DNA from: Pseudomonadota bacterium | Lineage (GTDB): Bacteria > Pseudomonadota > Alphaproteobacteria > JACQOE01 | NCBI GenBank assembly: GCA_016202695.1 | Contig: JACQOE010000081.1 | Location: 1 to 57,568, forward strand | Direction of reading: 5' to 3' | Length of the DNA stretch: 57,568 nt | Shown: in pieces, positions 53,403 to 57,568 of the stretch | How the letters are laid out: each line of letters opens with the position of its first letter | How positions within the stretch are numbered: position 1 is the first letter of the stretch | Position numbers and translations under genes: made by a program | Notes under the pieces: model-generated | The model's database searches: none | Seen by the model: the letters and a program-made list of their open reading frames with translations, nothing else | Told to the model about the DNA's origin: nothing

Positions 53403-54344
53403 TCACCGCGCCTTCTCCAACTCTTCCTTGAGCCGGGGGAGCGCCTCGAAGAGGTCCATCACCAGGCCGTAATCGGCGACCTGGAAGATCGGCGCCTCCT
53501 CGTCCTTGTTGATGGCGACGATGACCTTGCTGTCCTTCATTCCGGCGAGATGCTGGATCGCGCCCGAGATGCCGACCGCGATGTAGAGGTCGGGGGCGAC
53601 GATCTTGCCGGTCTGGCCGACCTGGTAGTCGTTGGGCACGAAGCCGGCGTCGACGGCGGCGCGGCTGGCGCCGATCGCGGCCCCGAGCCGGTCGGCGATC
53701 GGCTCCAGGAGCTTGAAGTTGTCGCCGCTCTGCATCCCCCGCCCGCCGGAGATCACGATCCGGGCGCTGGTGAGCTCGGGCCGCTCGCTCTTGCTCAGGT
53801 TCTGGCCGGAAAAGGTCGCTAGCGCCGGGTCGGCGGCCGCCGGCACCTCCTCGATCGCGCCGGCGCCGCCCTCGGCCGGGGCCGGGTCGAAGGCCGAGGT
53901 CCGCACCGTGATCAGCTTGATCGGGTCGTTGCTCCGCACGGTGGCGAGGGCGTTGCCGGCGTAGATCGGCCGCACGAAGGTGTCGGGCGAGACCACGGCG
54001 CTGATGTCCGAGACCTGGGCCAGGTCGAGGAGCGCGGCGGCGCGCGGCAGCACGTTCTTGCCGAAGGTGGTGGCGGGGGCGAGCACATGGCTGAAGGCGG
54101 GCGCGCGGGCGGCGATGAGGAGGGCGAGGGGCTCGGCGAGGCCGTTGGCATAGGGCGGCGCGTCGGCGAGCAGCACCTTGCCCACGCCCGCCACCCTGGC
54201 CGCTGCCTCGGCCACCGCCCGGCAGCCCGAGCCCGCGACCAGCACCGCGACCTCGCCGCCGATCGCCTTCGCGGCGGTGACCGTGTTCAGGGTCGGGCCC
54301 CTGAGGGCGGCGTTGTCGTGCTCGGCGATGACCAGGACGCTCAT
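53403..54344 (-). CDS. etfA: Electron transfer flavoprotein subunit alpha
   Basis: A 313-residue FAD-binding subunit of ETF, which carries electrons from acyl-CoA dehydrogenases to ETF:quinone oxidoreductase. The N-terminal domain starts [16 protein letters not shown]. The FAD domain has [39 protein letters not shown] and [20 protein letters not shown], the standard ETF alpha signature. It overlaps etfB by one base (TGATG). Confidence 0.97.
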   Translation of the reverse strand: MSVLVIAEHDNAALRGPTLNTVTAAKAIGGEVAVLVAGSGCRAVAEAAARVAGVGKVLLADAPPYANGLAEPLALLIAARAPAFSHVLAPATTFGKNVLPRAAALLDLAQVSDISAVVSPDTFVRPIYAGNALATVRSNDPIKLITVRTSAFDPAPAEGGAGAIEEVPAAADPALATFSGQNLSKSERPELTSARIVISGGRGMQSGDNFKLLEPIADRLGAAIGASRAAVDAGFVPNDYQVGQTGKIVAPDLYIAVGISGAIQHLAGMKDSKVIVAINKDEEAPIFQVADYGLVMDLFEALPRLKEELEKAR

Positions 54345-55093
54345 CAGATCACCTTCGCTTCGTTCTTGAGCTTGTCGACGAGTTCGGCGACGCCCGCCAC
54401 CTTGCCGCCCGCCTTGCGCTTGGGCGGTTCCTCGACCTTGAGCGTGGCGATGCGCGGCGTGACGTCGACCCCCAGCGCCTCGGGCGTGAGCGTCTCGATC
54501 GGCTTCTTCTTCGCCTTCATGATGTTGGGGAGCGAGGCGTAGCGGGGCTCGTTGAGGCGAAGGTCGGCGGTCAGCACCGCCGGCATCTTCAGCACCAGGC
54601 TCTCGAGGCCGCCGTCCACCTCGCGCACCACCTCGGCCTTGCCGTCGCCGATCTTGGCCTTGGAGATGAAGGTGCCCTGCGCCCAGCCCAGGAGCGCGGC
54701 CAGCATCTGGCCGGTCTGGTTGCAGTCGTCGTCGATCGCCTGCTTGCCGAGGATGACGAGCCCGGGCGACTCGCGCTCGACCAGGGCCTTGAGCAGCTTG
54801 GCGACGGCGAGCGGCTGCGTCTCGACCCGGGTCTCGATCAGGATGCCGCGGTCGGCGCCCATGGCCAGGGCGGTGCGGATCGTCTCCTGGCACTGGGCGA
54901 CTCCGATCGAGACCGCCACGATCTCCGAGGCCGCGCCCTGCTCCTTCAGGCGCACCGCCTCCTCGACCGCGATCTCGTCGAAGGGGTTCATCGACATCTT
55001 GACGTTGGCGGTCTCGACTCCGGTGTGGTCGGCCTTGACCCGGACCTTGACGTTGAAGTCGACGACGCGCTTGACGGGGACGAGAATCTTCAT
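54344..55093 (-). CDS. etfB: Electron transfer flavoprotein subunit beta
   Basis: A 249-residue AMP-binding partner of Etf[21 protein letters not shown] opens it, with [20 protein letters not shown] and [20 protein letters not shown], both signatures of the subunit. The gene begins an operon with etfA and a hydroxyacyl-CoA dehydrogenase. A near-consensus promoter lies about 135-163 bases upstream. Confidence 0.97.
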   Translation of the reverse strand: MKILVPVKRVVDFNVKVRVKADHTGVETANVKMSMNPFDEIAVEEAVRLKEQGAASEIVAVSIGVAQCQETIRTALAMGADRGILIETRVETQPLAVAKLLKALVERESPGLVILGKQAIDDDCNQTGQMLAALLGWAQGTFISKAKIGDGKAEVVREVDGGLESLVLKMPAVLTADLRLNEPRYASLPNIMKAKKKPIETLTPEALGVDVTPRIATLKVEEPPKRKAGGKVAGVAELVDKLKNEAKVI

Positions 55094-55227
55094 GAGCCGC
55101 CTGCCGGTTCTTCCAAAACGCTCGGGCGAACCGGGCGCGGGATCAAGGCGCCGGGCCCGCGGGCGAGAAGCCGCCTCAAGCCGTGGGGCAATGGGTCGGG
55201 GCGCGAGGGCGCCCCGTTCGCAGGCGC

Positions 55228-55256
55228 AACATAGGTGCGCGTCCCCGGCCTGTCAA
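55228..55256 (-). promoter_or_regulatory. sigma70-type promoter of etfB-etfA-hbd
   Basis: Minus strand TTGACA (55256-55251), a 17-base spacer and TATGTT (55233-55228). The -35 overlaps the stop codon of the upstream methyltransferase gene. Start of transcription would be near 55221, giving a leader of about 128 bases before etfB. Confidence 0.78.
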
Positions 55257-55936
55257 TCTTGCCGGGCCGGGGTTGGCGGGTCCGTTTCCGATCGGCTCTC
55301 GCAAGCTCCTTCCGCGGCGTGCGGGTGGCCGTTGGACCGCCAGCGCCGCGCCGGCGCCGCTCCCGAATCGAGCACGCCGGCCTCGGCTCCCCACGAGTCC
55401 CATCCCGGCCGCGAGGAGCGGGCGAACATTTCCAGATAGGGCCCTTCGCAGAGCGCCTCGATCCGGTCGTAGACCTCGTCCGGTTTGCGGCTGTGCTCGC
55501 GGCGGGGCGAGACCACCAGCTTGCGCACCTTGGCGGACCTCCGCTTCGGGTGCCCGCGCGTTGCCAGCAGGCACGGCTCCGGATTGGCGCGCGTCCAGAA
55601 GCCGAGGCCGGTGAAGAAGCTGTTCTCGGTGAATACGAGTGTGCCGTTGCCCTTGTGGAGCTTCGCCCAATAGAAGCCGATCGTCTTGTAGGTGAAGCCC
55701 CAGGCGCGGACGACGTCGAACGCCTTCTCCAGCAGGGGGTCCGTGGTCCAGAGGAGGAGAAGGCAGTCGTCCGCCGCCCACTCGGCGACCGGCAAGGCCT
55801 TGATCTCCTCCAGGCTCATGCAGTCGTAGTACGCCTCCGGGCTCCGCCCCTTGCCCTTGGAAGAGTAGGTGGCGAAGGTCCAGGGCGGGTCCGCGTAGAT
55901 GACCCGGTAGTGCCTAGGTCGCGGCGAGGAGATCAT
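55253..55936 (-). CDS. MT-A70 family adenine methyltransferase
   Basis: A 227-residue SAM-dependent N6-adenine methyltransferase of the MT-A70 family. The catalytic motif is VIYADPPWTF. Family elements are PVAEWAADDCLLLLWTTDPL, AWGFTYKTIGFYWAKL, FTENSFFTGLGFWTRAN, EPCLLATRG and PRREHSRKPDEVYDRIEALC. ATG 55936 has AGAGAGG seven bases before it and overlaps the upstream gene by 23 bases; ATG 56005 would overlap more. GC content is lower than in the etf genes. With the putative nuclease upstream it probably forms a modification unit. Confidence 0.9.
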   Translation of the reverse strand: MISSPRPRHYRVIYADPPWTFATYSSKGKGRSPEAYYDCMSLEEIKALPVAEWAADDCLLLLWTTDPLLEKAFDVVRAWGFTYKTIGFYWAKLHKGNGTLVFTENSFFTGLGFWTRANPEPCLLATRGHPKRRSAKVRKLVVSPRREHSRKPDEVYDRIEALCEGPYLEMFARSSRPGWDSWGAEAGVLDSGAAPARRWRSNGHPHAAEGACESRSETDPPTPARQD

Positions 55937-56600
55937 CGAGCCTCTCTCTGAAGTAGGCGTTTCCCCGCTCGATCGGAGCCGCAATGGACGCCCCGAAGTG
56001 TTCATCCAAATCGGCTCGTGTCAGCGCCCACGGGCGGCCGACGGAGCATTGCCCATAGTAGAAGATAATGTGCGCCTCCGCTGTTCTCACGTGCAGGCCC
56101 TGCGTTTCCCCATACGAGCGCGGGAGCATTTGCAGGCACCTCAGGTCGCGGAGCATCGATCGCTTCTTGCCCGAATCATGGTAGCCGAACCCGCGCTTGC
56201 TCTCATAGGCGCCGAGGAGGTCCGTGCTTTGGTTGTGAACGAGCACGTCGACCTGGATCGTCCGCGTGAAGTTGTCGGCGCCGTAGCGGAGCAAGTTGCC
56301 GAAGGCGCTGGCGTCGTTCCCTGCCAGCATATCGGCTTCGGGCGAAACCCGGAAACGCCGATCGGACCACACCTGGAGGTGCGGCGCACTCGTGAGGGCG
56401 GCCAGGAGGGGGTGTTCGATGATCGCCCCATGCCGCTTGTAGGCGGAGCTTACGATGGAGGTGATCCGGCTGTACCGCTCGCCGACGACGGGATCGGCAG
56501 CGAACCGCTTTCGGGCGAGCCGCTCGATTGTCGCGTCCACCTCCCGGAACACGGGTCCAAGCGGTTCGTCGGCCCGCGCGGTGGTCGGTCCGTCCCCCAT
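55914..56600 (-). CDS. Putative restriction endonuclease (PD-(D/E)XK-like) partner of MT-A70
   Basis: A 228-residue protein I cannot name. The centre reads TIQVDVLVHNQSTDLLGAYE and continues SKRGFGYHDSGKKRSM. An Asp on one strand, then about 14 residues later Glu-Ser-Lys on the next, is the PD-(D/E)XK nuclease core. A later hydrophobic strand (AEAHIIFYYGQ) and a mostly helical N-terminal half are present. ATG 56600 is chosen; a TTG at 56612 is possible. Its end overlaps the MT-A70 gene, and both are low in GC. Nuclease activity is inferred from motif and pairing. Confidence 0.55.
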   Translation of the reverse strand: MGDGPTTARADEPLGPVFREVDATIERLARKRFAADPVVGERYSRITSIVSSAYKRHGAIIEHPLLAALTSAPHLQVWSDRRFRVSPEADMLAGNDASAFGNLLRYGADNFTRTIQVDVLVHNQSTDLLGAYESKRGFGYHDSGKKRSMLRDLRCLQMLPRSYGETQGLHVRTAEAHIIFYYGQCSVGRPWALTRADLDEHFGASIAAPIERGNAYFRERLDDLLAAT

Positions 56601-56638
56601 AGGCAGAGCCAACCGCCAACGGGCGAACCGGTCAAGCC

Positions 56639-56836
56639 TCAGCTTGCCAGGAGGAGGAGCAGGAACAGGACCACGGCGAGGGCCTGCAGGGCCACCCGCC
56701 AGCGCATCAGGCGGTTCGAGCGGCGGGCATTTCCCCGCCCGGCCCGCATCAGCGTGAGAAGGCCGAAGGCGAGCACGCCGAGGACGGCGGCGAGGGCGAC
56801 GCCGAGGAGGACGGAGATCAGGCTCGAGAGGGTCAT
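56639..56836 (-). CDS. HIG1 domain-containing small membrane protein
   Basis: A 65-residue protein with two membrane helices (about residues 6-28 and 46-63) joined by a basic loop. The loop pattern LMRAGRGNARRSNRLMRWRV, followed by ALQALAVVLF, matches the HIG1 (hypoxia-induced) family, whose members associate with cytochrome oxidase in mitochondria and some bacteria. The bacterial function is not settled. It has its own ATG at 56836 and is divergent from the next gene. Confidence 0.85.
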   Translation of the reverse strand: MTLSSLISVLLGVALAAVLGVLAFGLLTLMRAGRGNARRSNRLMRWRVALQALAVVLFLLLLLAS

Positions 56837-56950
56837 GGCGGGCGACCGCTTCGCTGGTCGGGGTGCGCGGGGCCTCGGCCCCGCGCGACTTTCATGTGGG
56901 GAGGCGCGGTCGCACCCGCCAGTGCCGGGGGGCGATGCCGCAGTCTGGAC

Positions 56951-56979
56951 ATGACAGGGCGGGACGGCATCGCTATCCT
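56951..56979 (+). promoter_or_regulatory. Candidate promoter of the 57011 gene
   Basis: ATGACA (56951-56956), a 17-base spacer and TATCCT (56974-56979). Start near 56986, with a GGGAG ribosome-binding site before the ATG at 57011. Confidence 0.5.
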
Positions 56980-57010
56980 GCACCCTTTGAGGATCGGCGG
57001 GAGCGTTCGC

Positions 57011-57313
57011 ATGTCCGAGACCTTGCATACCATCCAGGATCTGCTCACCGGACTGGCCAGGGACATCCGCACCCTCGCCGAGGCGATGGAGTCGCGGGCC
57101 AAGGAGTACCGCACGGCGATGGAGGACCTGGCGGCGCACATCCTCGCCCTCGAGGGCATCGTGATCACGCTCCTGCGCGACAAGCCCGAGGCGGTCGAAA
57201 GCGCCAAGGCGTGGATCGGCGGCCAGATCAAGGAGCACGCCAGCGGCCCCATTGAGGCGGCCAAGGCCGAGGGCATCGCCGACAAGCTGCTCGAGCACGC
57301 CCTTAAGAAGTAG
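57011..57313 (+). CDS. Hypothetical protein, helical
   Basis: A 100-residue protein I do not recognise. It is predicted to be helical, with heptad-like spacing in LHTIQDLLTGLARDIRTLAE and ALEGIVITLLRDKPEAVESA. There is no signal peptide, no cysteine and no clear motif. GGGAG stands ten bases before the ATG, and an earlier in-frame ATG at 56951 falls within the promoter. It precedes a fluoride riboswitch but has its own promoter and should not be controlled by it. Confidence 0.75.
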   Translation: MSETLHTIQDLLTGLARDIRTLAEAMESRAKEYRTAMEDLAAHILALEGIVITLLRDKPEAVESAKAWIGGQIKEHASGPIEAAKAEGIADKLLEHALKK

Positions 57314-57347
57314 GCCCCTCCCCGGCCGCCCGGCTGAGCGGGCGAAC

Positions 57348-57376
57348 TTGACAGCGATTCCAGCGCGCGCTTAGGT
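57348..57376 (+). promoter_or_regulatory. Candidate promoter before the fluoride riboswitch
   Basis: TTGACA (57348-57353), a 17-base spacer and TTAGGT (57371-57376). The -35 is perfect, the -10 weak. A start near 57383 would place the riboswitch about 30 bases into the leader. Confidence 0.55.
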
Positions 57377-57412
57377 GGATCGAGGGTACCAGCGGGCGGC
57401 GGTCGCCCGCGA

Positions 57413-57464
57413 GGGTGATGGAGTCCACCCGCTTAACCGCCAATCGGGGCTGATGACTCCTACC
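57413..57464 (+). promoter_or_regulatory. Fluoride riboswitch (crcB motif)
   Basis: The aptamer has all three stems of the fluoride fold. P1 is GGGTG (57413-57417) with CACCC (57426-57430). ATG and the second stem GGAGTC (57420-57425) pair with GACTCC (57455-57460). The small stem is around GCC-AATCG-GGGC. The conserved TTAACCGC and GCTGATGACTCCTACC segments match the family, and the layout follows the known Thermotoga aptamer. Downstream genes are typically fluoride exporters (CrcB/Fluc or CLC-F); here the gene lies beyond the window, with possible starts at ATG 57484 or 57552. Confidence 0.9.
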
Positions 57465-57483
57465 GAAGCGAGGCTTTGGTAGG
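57459..57483 (+). promoter_or_regulatory. Likely expression-platform hairpin of the fluoride riboswitch
   Basis: CCTACCGAAG (57459-57468) pairs with CTTTGGTAGG (57474-57483) around a five-base loop. The first two bases also belong to the aptamer's second stem, so the two structures are mutually exclusive. No T-tract follows, so control may be at translation, by hiding the GGTAGG before ATG 57484, rather than by termination. Confidence 0.55.
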
Positions 57484-57568
57484 ATGAGGTCTGACCTTCG
57501 GTTCGCGCGAGCCGGCCCCCGAGCGCTACCCTTGGCTTTTGCGACTCCGTCATGCGTCGGGGCGCCGC

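Overview
This window is about 57.6 kb of very GC-rich DNA (around 70% by eye). It is densely packed, with many ATGA/GTGA stop-start overlaps. The gene content points to an alphaproteobacterium of Rhodospirillales type. Markers are the rplU-rpmA-obg-proB-proA-nadD-rsfS-rlmH-gpmI-envC-ctpA-rppH run, the chorismate mutase-hisC-tyrC run, metX-metW, the argH-lptM-lysA-TIGR02302 run, a PhaR/PhaC/PhaA/PhaB polyhydroxyalkanoate locus, DUF2125, and an RquA rhodoquinone methyltransferase. The genus cannot be fixed from the sequence alone.

Layout: the left edge holds the end of the ATP synthase operon (atpD, partial, and atpC). It is followed by a lower-GC DNA methyltransferase with an overlapping putative PD-(D/E)XK nuclease (1.1-2.7 kb). 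From 2.7 to 14.9 kb there is a leftward run for translation (L21, L27, Obg, RsfS, RlmH), proline and NAD synthesis, phosphoglycerate mutase and the cell wall (EnvC, CtpA). A near-consensus promoter at 14.97-15.0 kb heads it. A tRNA-Ser(CGA) follows, then a small HxlR/GFA/TfoX island with a pair of palindromic operators and a TfoX-like pseudogene. At 16.6-23.4 kb two divergent operons look like one surface-sugar locus: aldolase, SDR, dehydrogenase and a glycosyltransferase/cytidylyltransferase-like fusion to the left; a kinase-like protein, a KdsB-like cytidylyltransferase and an atypical histidine phosphatase to the right. This is my best candidate for an undescribed pathway.

From 23.4 to 31 kb come rquA with an FNR-like box, a DUF1028 protein, bacterioferritin, and the PHA locus with a two-frame overlap between a PhaE-like subunit and PhaC. 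From 31 to 42 kb come GST, glyoxalase II, methyltransferases, metX-metW, the Tyr/His biosynthesis run, a ChaC-like cyclotransferase, an acyltransferase and YdcF. A 270-bp MITE-like element with an IS5/IS1031-type target duplication separates ftsX from ftsE. From 43.6 to 55.1 kb come a zinc-ribbon membrane protein, TIGR02302, lysA-lptM-argH, a TlpA-like thioredoxin, two tandem receiver proteins that lack the phosphoacceptor Asp, and a beta-oxidation/ETF operon (etfB-etfA-hbd).

The right end has a second lower-GC methyltransferase/nuclease pair (MT-A70 type), a HIG1 protein, a small hypothetical protein, and a clear fluoride riboswitch whose downstream gene lies beyond the window.

Taken together, the cell appears to store PHA, switch quinones under low oxygen, use ETF-linked acyl-CoA oxidation, and carry accessory modification or defence genes at both ends of an otherwise core chromosomal stretch. 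All functions are inferred from recognised motifs and gene order; no database search was run.
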